Source of the DNA: Bacillus methanolicus MGA3
GTDB taxonomy: Bacteria; Bacillota; Bacilli; Bacillales; Cytobacillaceae
DNA: 64,000 bases
Assembly (NCBI RefSeq): GCF_000724485.1
Contig: NZ_CP007739.1
Coordinates: 356,843-420,842, forward strand
Direction of reading: 5' to 3'
The position numbers and the translations under genes were made by a program. This document shows, piece by piece, positions 49,493 to 59,237 of the stretch. The notes below the pieces were generated by a model, which did no database searches, was not told the DNA's origin, and saw only the letters and a program-made list of their open reading frames with translations. Position 1 is the first letter of the stretch; every line of letters begins with the position of its first letter.

Positions 49493-52400
49493 TTATTCAG
49501 ATATCGCTTTTTTCTCATGAGAGCTGCTTAACCGTTCATGAATCGGGCCACGCATTAATTCAAGACGTTTTTTCTCAATGAGAAGCTGTAATTCTTCCTT
49601 TTTGCGTGCTAGATCTTGAAGACGCTCTTCATGAAGTCCCAAGCTATGGGCATACGTTTTGACACGAATTTTGATCGAACCGCTCGGCTTATTCGCATCA
49701 ATATCATGGAGGGCGGAATAAGGCGTACCAGCGGTTGAAATAATCGAGTCAATCAGCCCGTATGTTGGGGCATCATGTCCACATTTAAAACTGGATAGAT
49801 CCAATACGGCTACATTTGGATGGCGGGCGGCAAATTTGGCGGCCCACACTTTCTGTACACTATTGGAACTAAAGTTTTCCGGCCACACATCCGTTACTTC
49901 CAACGCATATTTCACTCTTTCGCTTTCCAAATCATGTTTAAAGAAGCGACGCAGCCAGGCTTCATCTTTCGGAATGGAGCGCATGGAAAGAATCGGATAA
50001 CCCAGCACTTGAAATTCATCTAATACCCCATGGTTAAGACCCGGATCTGAATGATAAGGACGACCAATCATCAAAATAGCTAGCTTATTTTCCGCTTCTA
50101 CCTGCTCCAAAATCATTCTTCCTTTCTCCTGCATTTCCGCATCAAAAAGCTCCATCGCCTTCCAAGCCTCGGTTGCCGCAAAATCACTTTCATCTTCCGT
50201 GATTCGCAAGAAATCCTTAAACGCCTCATACAACTGTTTTTTCAGCATATTCGGCTCTGTAAACGTCACCGCCGGATCAAAATAGGTAATCCCCCTTGTC
50301 TTGAAAAAGTCTGTTTCTTTTGTAAACGCTGCTTTGATTACATTCGGAGCCCCGGCCACAATCGGACAGCTTGAGGAGTCCATCACATTGTTTAGATGGG
50401 TCGGAATATGGGTGATGCATGGGAAAAAGATCGCGTGAAGCGGCTTATTTTCACGATGGTGCTTAAATAGCAAATTATGCACATGTGCCTGTGCTACTTT
50501 TGATGGATAGCATGGATCGATAGATCCGTACTTTCCACCTTCCTGCCACATTTCCTCACTCGTATAGTCACTGAATACGATGCCGCGCTCACTGACACCC
50601 AGCGTCTCAAAATAAGTCCGCCAAAAAGGGGCAGTAGACCAAATATTGAGCACTTTCGGAATTCCGATACGAAGTTGCTTTCGCCATTCCATTGCTTCGG
50701 ATGAGGAGCGTTGAAACGGGCGCATATATTTCGTTCTTCTTGTGCCAAGCCAGCCTGATTTTACCTTTATATCCTCAACCATATGCCCTTTTTCTGGTAA
50801 AGGAGTGAAATCATAAAAATGCTGAAACATGCGACGTGCTTCATATTCAACCAGATTCGGGTATTGCTTTTTCAACTGATTACGCTCCCGAGTCAACTGT
50901 ATCATGGCTTCTTTGTCTTCTACCGTTCCCTTTTCACAGCTAAAACCGGAAATATAACGGGCTGTTTGGCCATCAGGGGTAGAAGTGTCGATAAACGTGC
51001 GGCTGCAATTGTTCGGACAAAAGTTACAGCGTGTAGATTCATCATTGCGGGACAAGTATTGCATACTGATCGCTGCATCCATCCCAAGAAACGTAGAATA
51101 TCCTCTGCGTTTCACGACACGAAGAGTTTCCATTGCCGCTCCGATTGCGCCTGCCTCGCCTGTATGCGGGTGGACATACACCTCGGCATCCGGAACCCGT
51201 TCTTTAATGTAATCAACTTGCGCTTTTACAGCAGCCAGATTGTGCTGAGTTCCGCCCTGCAGGACAAATTTTCGGCCTAGTTCTGCCATGCGGGGAATTT
51301 GGACCACATACTGCCACACATTTTTCGGCAAGACGAGGGCTAGTCCGGCTAACAATTCTTCTTTGGTGTAACCTTCCTTTTGGAAATTTACACGATCCGA
51401 ATCAAGGAATACGGCACAGCCATAGGAAAATTTCGGACTCAGATCAGCTTTGAATGCTGTTTCGGCATACTCTTGAATTGGAATCCCAAATTGATCGGCC
51501 ATCGCCTGTAAAAGCATTCCGTTTCCTGCTGAACATTGGTTGGACAATCGGAAATTGCGTATATCTCCGTTTTTGAGAAAGAGAACTTTAATGTCTTGTC
51601 CGCCAATATCACAAATCACGTCAACATCACCGAAAAAGTGGACAGCACTCAGCATATGGGCGACCGTTTCCACGATATTCACATCTGCTTTCAATGTTTT
51701 TTCCAAAACATCGGCCGCATATCCCGTGGCTCCAAACCCGATGATTTCCAGCTTGGCGCCAGCTGTATGGACCTTATCCCGGATCCGTCCGAGAAGCTCT
51801 TTCGTATCTTGAATTGGATTTCCCTTGGACAGCTGATATTCCTTTAACAGAATCGTGCCATTCGTATCAACTAACACAGCCTTTGATGAGGTGGAACCTC
51901 CATCCAGACCAATTACAGCTCTAATTGTCTGACCTGGTTCAAACGAAGCAGGTACAAATTTGGGTATACTGTATTGACGGCGAAATTGTTCTAATTCTTC
52001 CTTGCTTTTTACTAGAGGAGCGCCCGCTTTTTCCCCGAGCTTTGCTTTACGCCCATGTGTAATAAATGTTTTTAAATCTTCCAGCCCTTTATAAACACCA
52101 ACTTCCTGGGGTTCATGCAAGCCATAGATAACAGCGCCATAAGCCGCATAATACTGAGCATTTTCCGGGATAAAAATCAACTCTTCAAGCGGGATTTCTT
52201 TCGGGTAATCGTATCCTCGTTGTTCCCACGATTCAGGAATTCGTTTTCGCCAACATTGTTGCAGGAAAGGTAAATATGTATTCGGTCCACCTAATAACAG
52301 AACCTTATGACGTAACGTATTCCCCCTAGTCAGAACTGAGAGATTTTGCATCACAATGGCATCCGCTAGTGAACACATTATTTCAGATGAAGGGATACTG

Positions 52401-52984
52401 CTTTTCACTAGATTCACGATATCTGTTTCAGCAAATACGCCGCATTTTGCTGCAACATGGTGAAGCTTTGAATCATCAAATTCTAGCTTGGCTACTTCTT
52501 TCTCCGGCATTCCGACTTTAATCATGCACTTATCAATCGTGGCACCGGTACCAGAGGCACATTTGTCATTCATTGACGTAATCGCCTGCTTGTCTCCTGT
52601 TTCTTCGTTTTCTTTAAAAATAATAATTTTAGCATCTTGTCCTCCCAGTTCAATCACACTGCCAACATCAGGGTGAAGTTGTTCCACTGCCATCGTAACC
52701 GCATTCACTTCTTGAACGAACTTGGCTCCAATATGCTCGGCAATAGGTCCACCGCCAGATCCGGTAATAAATACACGTATATCTTCCTTCTTCACATCAG
52801 AAAACTCATTCCCAATCCGAATTAAAAATTCTAGGACCTTTTCAGCCTGTTTCGTATGATGTCGTTGATAATCTGACCAAAGAATTTCTTTATTTTTGGG
52901 GTTTACTACTGTAGCCTTGACGGTTGTTGAGCCGACGTCAATTCCTATAAATAAGGAATTAAGGCATTTGTTTCTTTTCTCCAC
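49493..52984 (-). CDS. giant BadF/HgdC-type activase (two ASKHA domains plus DUF2229)
   Basis: About 1163 residues from GTG 52984 behind AAAGGAAG; the frame is open to 53014. Two ATPase domains of the BadF/BadG/HgdC type lie in tandem: LFIGIDVGSTTVKATVV with ELGGQDAKI and NDKCASGTGAT, then VIGLDGGSTSSKAVLVD with DIGGQDIKV and NQCSAGNGML, each with the cluster-binding Cys between helices. A cysteine motif CNFCPNNCSRT follows, then a DUF2229/dehydratase-like part (SIDPCYPSKVAQAHVHNL, FKCGHDAPTYGLID). In relatives the activase uses ATP to inject one electron into a dehydratase. The downstream 550-residue protein is the likely partner. Confidence 0.85.
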   Translation of the reverse strand: MEKRNKCLNSLFIGIDVGSTTVKATVVNPKNKEILWSDYQRHHTKQAEKVLEFLIRIGNEFSDVKKEDIRVFITGSGGGPIAEHIGAKFVQEVNAVTMAVEQLHPDVGSVIELGGQDAKIIIFKENEETGDKQAITSMNDKCASGTGATIDKCMIKVGMPEKEVAKLEFDDSKLHHVAAKCGVFAETDIVNLVKSSIPSSEIMCSLADAIVMQNLSVLTRGNTLRHKVLLLGGPNTYLPFLQQCWRKRIPESWEQRGYDYPKEIPLEELIFIPENAQYYAAYGAVIYGLHEPQEVGVYKGLEDLKTFITHGRKAKLGEKAGAPLVKSKEELEQFRRQYSIPKFVPASFEPGQTIRAVIGLDGGSTSSKAVLVDTNGTILLKEYQLSKGNPIQDTKELLGRIRDKVHTAGAKLEIIGFGATGYAADVLEKTLKADVNIVETVAHMLSAVHFFGDVDVICDIGGQDIKVLFLKNGDIRNFRLSNQCSAGNGMLLQAMADQFGIPIQEYAETAFKADLSPKFSYGCAVFLDSDRVNFQKEGYTKEELLAGLALVLPKNVWQYVVQIPRMAELGRKFVLQGGTQHNLAAVKAQVDYIKERVPDAEVYVHPHTGEAGAIGAAMETLRVVKRRGYSTFLGMDAAISMQYLSRNDESTRCNFCPNNCSRTFIDTSTPDGQTARYISGFSCEKGTVEDKEAMIQLTRERNQLKKQYPNLVEYEARRMFQHFYDFTPLPEKGHMVEDIKVKSGWLGTRRTKYMRPFQRSSSEAMEWRKQLRIGIPKVLNIWSTAPFWRTYFETLGVSERGIVFSDYTSEEMWQEGGKYGSIDPCYPSKVAQAHVHNLLFKHHRENKPLHAIFFPCITHIPTHLNNVMDSSSCPIVAGAPNVIKAAFTKETDFFKTRGITYFDPAVTFTEPNMLKKQLYEAFKDFLRITEDESDFAATEAWKAMELFDAEMQEKGRMILEQVEAENKLAILMIGRPYHSDPGLNHGVLDEFQVLGYPILSMRSIPKDEAWLRRFFKHDLESERVKYALEVTDVWPENFSSNSVQKVWAAKFAARHPNVAVLDLSSFKCGHDAPTYGLIDSIISTAGTPYSALHDIDANKPSGSIKIRVKTYAHSLGLHEERLQDLARKKEELQLLIEKKRLELMRGPIHERLSSSHEKKAISE

Positions 52985-53807
52985 AAAATCACTTCCTTTA
53001 CCATTAAATTGCAATTTTTATTATGTGCAATTAACTAAACAACATATTCATAGTGAAACTCCGATTCTTTCTCGAAAGAACACGGGTGCTTTTTTATTTG
53101 GGAGGAATTTTGTAAAAGAGTGGTCTGAAAAATATTTACGGGCAGAGTTATTAATCAATTGAGGAAGGAAACCAAGTTTGATTCCGAACTCTTTTTGGCT
53201 TGTTATTTGCACTATACCTTTCTGTTACCGATGCAAAATTATGTGGACAAAAGGGAAGAATACTTTAAGAAATATTAAATTTTTCTAACGAAAGACGAAT
53301 TTAAAGAAAAAAGAAGAAATATATAAACAATTAATTTTAACTGGTGAAGATAAATCTAAATGGAAGAATGAAGTAGATTTATTTAAACTAATAATAAAAA
53401 ACAATCCTGATGTGCTCAGAAATGGTTTAAGGAAACCGTTGAATCAGTAATTAATAAATAAGGAATTAATAAGCCAGTTCTCCAATCTTCTTTATATGAT
53501 GGACCACGAATAGTTTTTTAGATAAGTATCGTGTTGTTCCGATCAAGCATATAGAGAAATATATTATAGTAGAATTTATGCGTATTTCTTTATGTTTTTC
53601 CCGATCCGTTTCCACTTCTTCATTTACTTTCAGCTCTTATCATCCAGTCTGGACAGAGGTCCATAGTTTCATACTTTAAAAGTTTAATAAATAAAAATTG
53701 CTAGCCTATAGGCTAAGCTTTTTTGTTTTCTTCAGAAAAAACTTCAATAGTTAAATTATTTAACTGGATATTTGGGGTCACCGCAAGGGTCTTCTCATAG
53801 GTTGTAA
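52985..53807. other. gap with gene debris
   Basis: A plus-strand frame around 53300-53450 reads KKEEIYKQLILTGEDKSKWK and ends at a stop, without a start. Another around 53530 reads DKYRVVPIKHIEKYII. Neither is recognised. No terminator is clear. Confidence 0.35.
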
Positions 53808-53861
53808 GGAATCAATAATGTTAGGAAGGAACAAAAGAAACAAGAAAAGAAGAAAAGAACG

Positions 53862-54692
53862 TTGGAAGAAAGGAGGATTCGAAGGTTGGCTATTACGATA
53901 ACAATGGGCATCCAAAAAGGCGGTTGCGGAAAGTCCACCACCACTGGGATTTTGGCTTATCTATTAAGCCAAGACGGGTACAAGGTGCTTGCGGTTGATA
54001 TGGATTCGCAAGGAAACTTAACAGAATTGCTGTCTAAGAGACCCGCGAATGAATTTGTTGAGAAGTCTGTACTCGAAGCGATGCAGCGTCTGGATCCTAC
54101 AAACTATCTCGTACCAATTTACGAAAACCTAGACTTGTTGCCTGCCAATAAATTTTTAGCGACTTTTCCTCGCTGGATTTACACAGGCGTGACATATCTA
54201 GGCGAAAAAATTCGCTATAACGGTGATAATCTTAGTAAGATTTTAGATGAAACATTAGAGAAGGTGAGAGATAATTACGATTTTATTGTCATCGACACGC
54301 CTCCTTCATTAAGTGAACAGACAACTAATGCCTTATGTGCCAGTGAGTATGTCGTTGTGTTATTTGAATGCTCTAACTGGTGCTATTCCGCGATTCCAAA
54401 TTTCATGGATACCGTAGAGGGAGCAAGAAATGTTAGCAAGCATGGAACAAAGGTTATCGGTATTTTGCGTACGATGAACGATGTTAGACGAAGCGACGCC
54501 AAAGCGTTTAACGAAATGATCGAAGAGGATTATCCAAACGAAGTATTCAAAACCATTATTACACGAAAAGCACTGATAGGCAGACTATCGCTATATGGAT
54601 TCAACCAAAATGCAGAGCTAAAACAGGCATTCCAGGCGAACGTCGTCATATTCCACCCATGTAGATATAGCATTGATCACATCTTTACGTGA
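53862..54692 (+). CDS. ParA/Soj-family partition ATPase (copy 1)
   Basis: 276 residues from TTG 53862; the open frame reaches back to 53808 (a Lys/Glu-rich stretch conserved in the other copies) but has no ATG, GTG or TTG there. Deviant Walker A KGGCGKSTTT, Walker A' VLAVDMDSQGNLTE and Walker B FIVIDTPPSLSEQ are intact, so it should bind ATP and DNA. It is of plasmid or prophage type. The last 20 residues after ELKQAF diverge from family expectation and may be a fused non-coding tail. A small partner relic lies at 54857. Confidence 0.8.
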   Translation: MEERRIRRLAITITMGIQKGGCGKSTTTGILAYLLSQDGYKVLAVDMDSQGNLTELLSKRPANEFVEKSVLEAMQRLDPTNYLVPIYENLDLLPANKFLATFPRWIYTGVTYLGEKIRYNGDNLSKILDETLEKVRDNYDFIVIDTPPSLSEQTTNALCASEYVVVLFECSNWCYSAIPNFMDTVEGARNVSKHGTKVIGILRTMNDVRRSDAKAFNEMIEEDYPNEVFKTIITRKALIGRLSLYGFNQNAELKQAFQANVVIFHPCRYSIDHIFT

Positions 54693-54734
54693 TCGTCTTT
54701 ATCTAAATAAGTTTATATAAGATTTATTATTATT

Positions 54735-54836
54735 CTTCATTCATATTTAATTTATTTTTAATTCATTATTCATTTATGTAGGAGATATTATCATTCACTA
54801 TTCATTCAAATTAAATTTTTTATTCATTCATTTATG
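54735..54836. repeat. iterated TTCATT elements downstream of parA
   Basis: At least seven copies of TTCATT in about 100 bases, with ATTCATTTATG twice. AT-rich iterated motifs behind a parA can be centromere or origin iterons, but they could also be simple low-complexity sequence. Confidence 0.4.
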
Positions 54837-54856
54837 AAATGGAAGGGTCTATCATA

Positions 54857-54931
54857 ATGGATGAAAAGCAACAGAAAGAGGATCAGAGAGGTGAAAAACA
54901 AAAAAAGAAAAGAATCATCGGCTTAACTTAA
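54857..54931 (+). pseudogene. possible truncated partner of ParA
   Basis: A 24-codon frame (MDEKQQKEDQRGEKQK, then KKRIIGLT) behind GGAAGGG. The KKRIIGL end resembles the beginning of small ribbon-helix-helix ParB-like partners, and it stops where that fold would begin. Confidence 0.35.
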
Positions 54932-55256
54932 GTAGTTCCGTTTTTGTGGAGAAACGTTAGAAATAGCATTAGGGAAAAAATTTTTTCTTAAAAATTAGTA
55001 CCAAGTAATAATAGTAAGTGATAAAATATAGTTATAATTTTTTAATGTGAATCTAAGGTACGAATTACGGCGATAGGTTCTTATGTTCCTGAAAGAAGGT
55101 CAACAAATTACGATTTAGAAATATGTTTGAAACGAATGAAGAGCGAATTGTTCGACGCACTGGTTATATATGACAAATTAATGAAACATCAGTTTAGAGT
55201 AATATTATCTATCATCAATCTAATAACTGAATTAATCAAAAAAGGGGAGAAAAAAT

Positions 55257-55685
55257 ATGCCATATGCAGAAATATCAATGACTAAGAATTTTATTACAGA
55301 TGAGCAAAAGTCTGCTTTGTCAAAGAAATTGACAAAAATTCTTATTGAATCAGAAGGTTTAAAAGATAATCCTATTTCACGTTCTATAGCGTTGCTGGAT
55401 TTTAAGGAATTTGACAGTTTATACGTTGGAGGTGAAAAAAGCAATCAGGATAAAGTTGTAGTAAAGATTTACGGATTTGCAAATGCTTTCAATGAAGTAA
55501 TAAAAAAGAAATTATTTTTGGAAATTACCAATGCTTTCATTGCTGTTTGTGATAAAACACGATTGCAGAATGGAAGAAATATATGGTGTATGATAATTCC
55601 TCTGGGTGAATTTGATTTTGGTGTTGGTGGAATACCTGTAACATTAGAATTGACAAGGCAACTTGTCTCATCACATACGGAATAA
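55257..55685 (+). CDS. tautomerase-superfamily protein
   Basis: A 142-residue protein starting MPYAEISM, so Pro1 is available after methionine removal as the catalytic base. Secondary structure fits the beta-alpha-beta tautomerase fold (ITDEQKSALSKKLTKIL, then KVVVKIYGFA). Longer than single-domain 4-oxalocrotonate tautomerases (about 62 residues), so a fused two-unit or MIF-like form. SD GGGGAG. The substrate is unknown. Confidence 0.7.
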   Translation: MPYAEISMTKNFITDEQKSALSKKLTKILIESEGLKDNPISRSIALLDFKEFDSLYVGGEKSNQDKVVVKIYGFANAFNEVIKKKLFLEITNAFIAVCDKTRLQNGRNIWCMIIPLGEFDFGVGGIPVTLELTRQLVSSHTE

Positions 55686-55902
55686 AAATTTGAATTAATA
55701 TTGATTCGTATTATTTGGAGAAGGCGGAGCAGTTCTTGTAGAATTTGACTAAGAACACAACCAAGTTTCTTTCTTCGTATTTGGGTTCAGACGGGGAAGG
55801 TGAAAAACATTTATATTGTACAAACTTATCAAAACGTATGTTTGAAGAGGATTTAATCAATAGTGATAAAATTGTTCAAAATGGACGTGAGGTTTACAAA
55901 TA

Positions 55903-56256
55903 GTGCTGTTTCTACAGTCCCAAATGCCGTAGCCAAATGGCAGAAGGCTTTGGAAAGAGATACCTAGGAGATCGTTTCGATGTTTACAGTGCAGGAATTG
56001 AAGCTCATGGACTGAATCGGAAAGCCATAAAAGTAATGGCCGAGAATTGATATCTCCAACTGATTATGTCATCACTCTTTGCGGAGATGCTCATGATAAA
56101 TGCCCGATGACTCCTCCTTATGTACATCGTGATCATTGGGGATTTGATAATCCAGCTAAAGCACAAGGAACAGAAGAAGAAGTATGGAAAGGTTTTTGGC
56201 AGGTAAGAGATCAAATTGAAGCCAAGATTATTCAATTTTCAAAAGAAGAGAAATAA
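55903..56256 (+). pseudogene. arsC: arsenate reductase (thioredoxin-type), broken
   Basis: One frame reads [17 protein letters not shown], then [20 protein letters not shown] before a stop; another continues SPTDYVITLCGDAHDKCPM, HVHRDHWGFD-like and the C-terminus WQVRDQIEAKIIQFSKEEK. The catalytic loop CTGNSCRS is degraded to YSPKCRS, and about 20 residues between the two frames are deleted. It cannot reduce arsenate. No other ars gene is intact nearby. Confidence 0.85.
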
Positions 56257-56319
56257 ATAACAGCCACATCCTTCGTTTAGGGGATGTGGCTTTCTCAAAT
56301 TAACAAGGTTGAAAAAAGA

Positions 56320-56496
56320 CTATAGTAATTTTTCCATTGCCATAACATCAACAAAATTCCCATCTAATATGCCTTGCTTTTTAAGATGCCTACTTCGCAA
56401 AATCCTACTTTGCGATACAGCCCTTGCCCTAATTGATTGAACGGAAAAGTAAATAGTACCAATTTATGAAACCCATTTTTTCTTGCTTTTTCATTG
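56320..56496 (-). pseudogene. C-terminal fragment of a GNAT acetyltransferase
   Basis: Minus strand reads GFHKLVLFTFPFNQLGQGLY, then RKVGF and, in the other frame, GILDGNFVDVMAMEKLL: the end of a phosphinothricin-acetyltransferase-like GNAT protein. A frameshift lies between the blocks and the N-terminal half is cut off where the second ParA copy begins. Confidence 0.75.
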
Positions 56497-56640
56497 AATG
56501 AACAAAAGAACAAAGAAAAGAAGAAAAGAACGTTGGAAGAAAGGAAATATAAGAGGATAGCAATCACTATTACAATGGGTATTCAAAAAGGTGAATGCGG
56601 TACACCTACAACAACAGACATCTTATCTTATAAGTTTGTT
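56497..56640 (+). pseudogene. ParA fragment (copy 2)
   Basis: The basic N-terminus (EQKNKEKKKRTLEERKYK) and the start of the ATPase (ITITMGIQKGECGTPTTT) match copy 1, but the Walker A lysine and neighbours are changed (GGCGKS to GECGTP) and the frame ends after DILSYKF. Confidence 0.8.
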
Positions 56641-56930
56641 TTGTTTCTTGATAATAAAGAAATTTCCATAATATAAAAGCCTCCAGTCTTGCTGAAGGTT
56701 AATTTTTGGGGAATTTCCCAACGAAAAACCCGTTGAGCGCAAGGAGTTTTCTGTACTCTGATTGAACATTTTGGATATTACTTCTAGAAAGGATTACTCC
56801 TTTATTGCATTAAAGGGCCATTTAATGGAATATGGCTTATTGACTAACCTAAGCAATTTAGTTAAACAAGGATTTCCTTCTTTAGTATCGAAAAAATTAT
56901 TAAAATAGTTGTAATAAAGAGGTGGCTTTT

Positions 56931-57590
56931 ATGCTATTTCATTATCATTTTTGGACTCCTTATGTAGAAGAAACAGAAAAATTTTATGAAGATAATGGTT
57001 TTCGTATTTCTCAACGTATAGGAAAATATGAGGGAGATTTCCAAACGTTTAATCCTCCATTAACGTGGAATGATTTTCGTGAGAAAAATATTCTTTTTCG
57101 CATTATTGAAACAAGGAAAGGGACAGTCAATATTACATTCGGTTACGGAAAGAAAATTATGTTTGACCACATTGGTTTTTTGGTATCAATGGAGGAGCAT
57201 AACAAGATATGTGATAACGCGAAGAAAATGAACTGGGAAGTTAAGGTAGGAGAACGAAGGACCTTTATCACCACTCCTTATGAATTTAAAATAGAGCTCC
57301 AAATACACTTAGACGTAATAGATACTACAACTGATATTGCAGAAATTGAACAACTAAAAATGGTAACGAAAATGAAAGGGTTAGAAAATGGCCTTTCCAT
57401 TTTATTTAGTAAGCCCGTTAAAAATATAAGTTCAGTAGTTGGCGATGAAGTTACTATTAAAGAAGCTGTAATAAAAGGGTTTTTATCATCGAATAACGTG
57501 GACCCTAATGGGGTAAGAATTTTTGATAGTTTTTTAGTTAGTAAACAGTTATTTCTTGTTGAACTAACGAGTTCTTTTGTAAAATACTGA
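56931..57590 (+). CDS. glyoxalase/VOC-superfamily protein
   Basis: A 219-residue protein from ATG 56931 behind AGAGGTG; GTG 56922 is less likely because the SD overlaps it. FHYHFWTPYVEETEKFYED and MFDHIGFLVSMEEHNKICD are the two beta-alpha-beta repeats of a VOC module, with His and Glu in ligand position. The C-terminal third is additional and unrecognised. Possible dioxygenase, fosfomycin-type or lyase activity cannot be told apart. Confidence 0.7.
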   Translation: MLFHYHFWTPYVEETEKFYEDNGFRISQRIGKYEGDFQTFNPPLTWNDFREKNILFRIIETRKGTVNITFGYGKKIMFDHIGFLVSMEEHNKICDNAKKMNWEVKVGERRTFITTPYEFKIELQIHLDVIDTTTDIAEIEQLKMVTKMKGLENGLSILFSKPVKNISSVVGDEVTIKEAVIKGFLSSNNVDPNGVRIFDSFLVSKQLFLVELTSSFVKY

Positions 57591-57909
57591 GGCCCCATTT
57601 TTGCAGCTCTTGCGCATTTTTCAATATTCCGCAATCGAGCGCGTTGGTTGAAGAAGATTGTATTAGCCCTTCTTGTAATTTTCCGATACGTGAATCCCAT
57701 TTTAACCGAAACGGAACGTTAAGTACCGAAGGTGGTTCACTTTCTGTTTCGGCAACGCCTATAGGCGATTAATTGTGTCGGTACCATTGAACGATATATT
57801 GCTCTGCAATGTATAAGAGTAAGAAGGGGAGCTTTTTGCTCCCTTTATTTTTTTAGTTCAAAAGGTGTTTTACTTATCTTGTCGAATTCAATTAAATAAC
57901 GATGATAAG
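57591..57909. other. gap with a protein-like relic and a terminator
   Basis: A frame from 57592 reads GPIFAALAHFSIFRNRARWL without start and stops at 57721; unrecognised. Terminator GGGGAGC/GCTCCC plus T-run at 57825-57854. Confidence 0.4.
57825..57854 (+). terminator. terminator hairpin
   Basis: GGGGAGC/GCTCCCT stem with short T loop and TTTATTTTTTT. Confidence 0.8.
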
Positions 57910-58231
57910 AACAAACAAAAGAACCAAGAAAAGAAGAAAAGAACGTTGGAAGAAAGGATGATTCGAAGTTTGGCTATTATGATAACAATGGGTATCTAAA
58001 AAGGCGGTTGCGGCAAGTCCACAACCACCGGGATTTTAGCTTATCTATTAAGCCAAGACGGGTACAAGGTGCTTGCGGTTGATATGGACTCGCAAGGAAA
58101 TTTAACAGAATTGCTGTCTAAGAGACCTGCGAATGAATTTGTTGAGAAGTCGGTACTCGAAGCGATGCAGCGTCTGGATCCTACAAACTATATTGTACCA
58201 ATTTACGAAAACCTAGACCTGTTGCCAGCTG
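57910..58231 (+). pseudogene. ParA fragment (copy 3)
   Basis: Almost identical at the base level to the first 360 bases of copy 1, including leader and Walker motifs. A stop replaces the Gln of MGIQKGG (ATC TAA), and the copy ends after NLDLLPA, followed directly by a new terminator. High identity to copy 1 implies a recent duplication. Confidence 0.9.
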
Positions 58232-58240
58232 ATAATGAAT

Positions 58241-58270
58241 AGCCTTGCTAATAAATCAGGGCTTTTTTCT
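58241..58270 (+). terminator. terminator behind ParA copy 3
   Basis: AGCCTTG/CAGGGCT stem with T-run. Confidence 0.7.
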
Positions 58271-58508
58271 TTTGTGTACAGGGTTTTTGATTTCTACACG
58301 TTTTTTAGCTTCCTTTGTAAAACTAGGTGCTAGGTATCTAGGAAAATCTCTGCTATTTCTTTTCTTCAGAGGGACAATTTGCTTTAATATTCAAAAATAA
58401 TGTCAGATTATTTAACGAAATAATGGCGTATATTCCAAATACATGTAACAATACGTATAGATTTAATATTATAAAACTTTACATAAAATTAAGGAGGTGA
58501 AAGTAGTC

Positions 58509-58672
58509 ATGGCTAAAATAAGAAATGAAAAGTTAAACAAATCCGTTTTTGGAGGACATGAGACTGTCCGTGTAGCAGTAGTACAAGCACCCCAACAGAG
58601 GTACCGCTAGAAAAATTAGAAAAACTTATGGAAAAGATTGAGGAGAAAGAGACAAAACAAAGTAGTTCATAA
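58509..58672 (+). pseudogene. small frameshifted gene, unknown
   Basis: ATG 58509 behind AAGGAGGTGA opens a frame reading KIRNEKLNKSVFGGHETVRVAVVQAP that stops at 58610. A second frame then reads TEVPLEKLEKLMEKIEEKE to 58672. Restored, this is a protein of about 55 residues. I do not recognise it. Confidence 0.45.
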
Positions 58673-58754
58673 AACATTTAAATACGTGGTTTCAATACAT
58701 CTTTCATTGCGTTTTTCGCTAATAATTCGATATTGAGGGATCTTTCAATCATTT

Positions 58755-58786
58755 AGCTTGTCGACAAAATCGATAAGCTTTTTTTT
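58755..58786 (+). terminator. terminator
   Basis: AGCTTGTCGA/TCGATAAGCT stem with one internal mismatch, 5-base loop and T8; ends the small gene at 58509. Confidence 0.8.
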
Positions 58787-59009
58787 CGTTTAGGAAACTA
58801 TAAAATCTGGACCTGTGGATATTTGTTCGTTTATTTTCGATTCTTTAAGTAGATCCTTGGGTTCCATTTATGCAGAACCTGTGTGAAGTTTAGTCGTTTT
58901 CTCCGGAAGAAGTATCTAGAATTATGCTTAAAACGACTATGTCCAGCTAATTTTTTTAACAGTAAACAAATTAGAGTTGAAAAATAACTATTTATTTAAA
59001 TGTTAGAGG

Positions 59010-59043
59010 AGGCTGTCTAAGAAAGGGATAGCCTATTTTTTTT
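59010..59043 (+). terminator. orphan terminator
   Basis: AGGCTGTC/GATAGCCT stem, then ATTTTTTTT; no intact gene precedes it. Confidence 0.7.
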
Positions 59044-59237
59044 AATATAATGCTTCCATTCGAACAACTCCTCTTATCGAGTTAATTATCTATATTCTGT
59101 TTTTTTCACCAGAACCCTGTTTCTTGACAGAATAATAGAGTCGTGGTTATATGGGGTTAAAATGTTAACTAAATAACTAATTTGGTTAACAAAAAAAACA
59201 AAAGGAGTGTATACTTTGGATAAACATAAGGAGCCAT

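Larger units (their letters stand above)
58673..59237. other. gap with two terminators
   Basis: Hairpins at 58755-58786 (AGCTTGTCGA/TCGATAAGCT, T8) and 59010-59043 (AGGCTGTC/GATAGCCT, T-run). No gene is seen between them. Confidence 0.45.

Noticed and set aside
54600-54692. Transposase fragment antisense to the ParA C-terminus (reads RKDVINAISTWVEYDD)
   Set aside because: Only about 20 residues of suggestive sequence, no IS end or start; could be chance.
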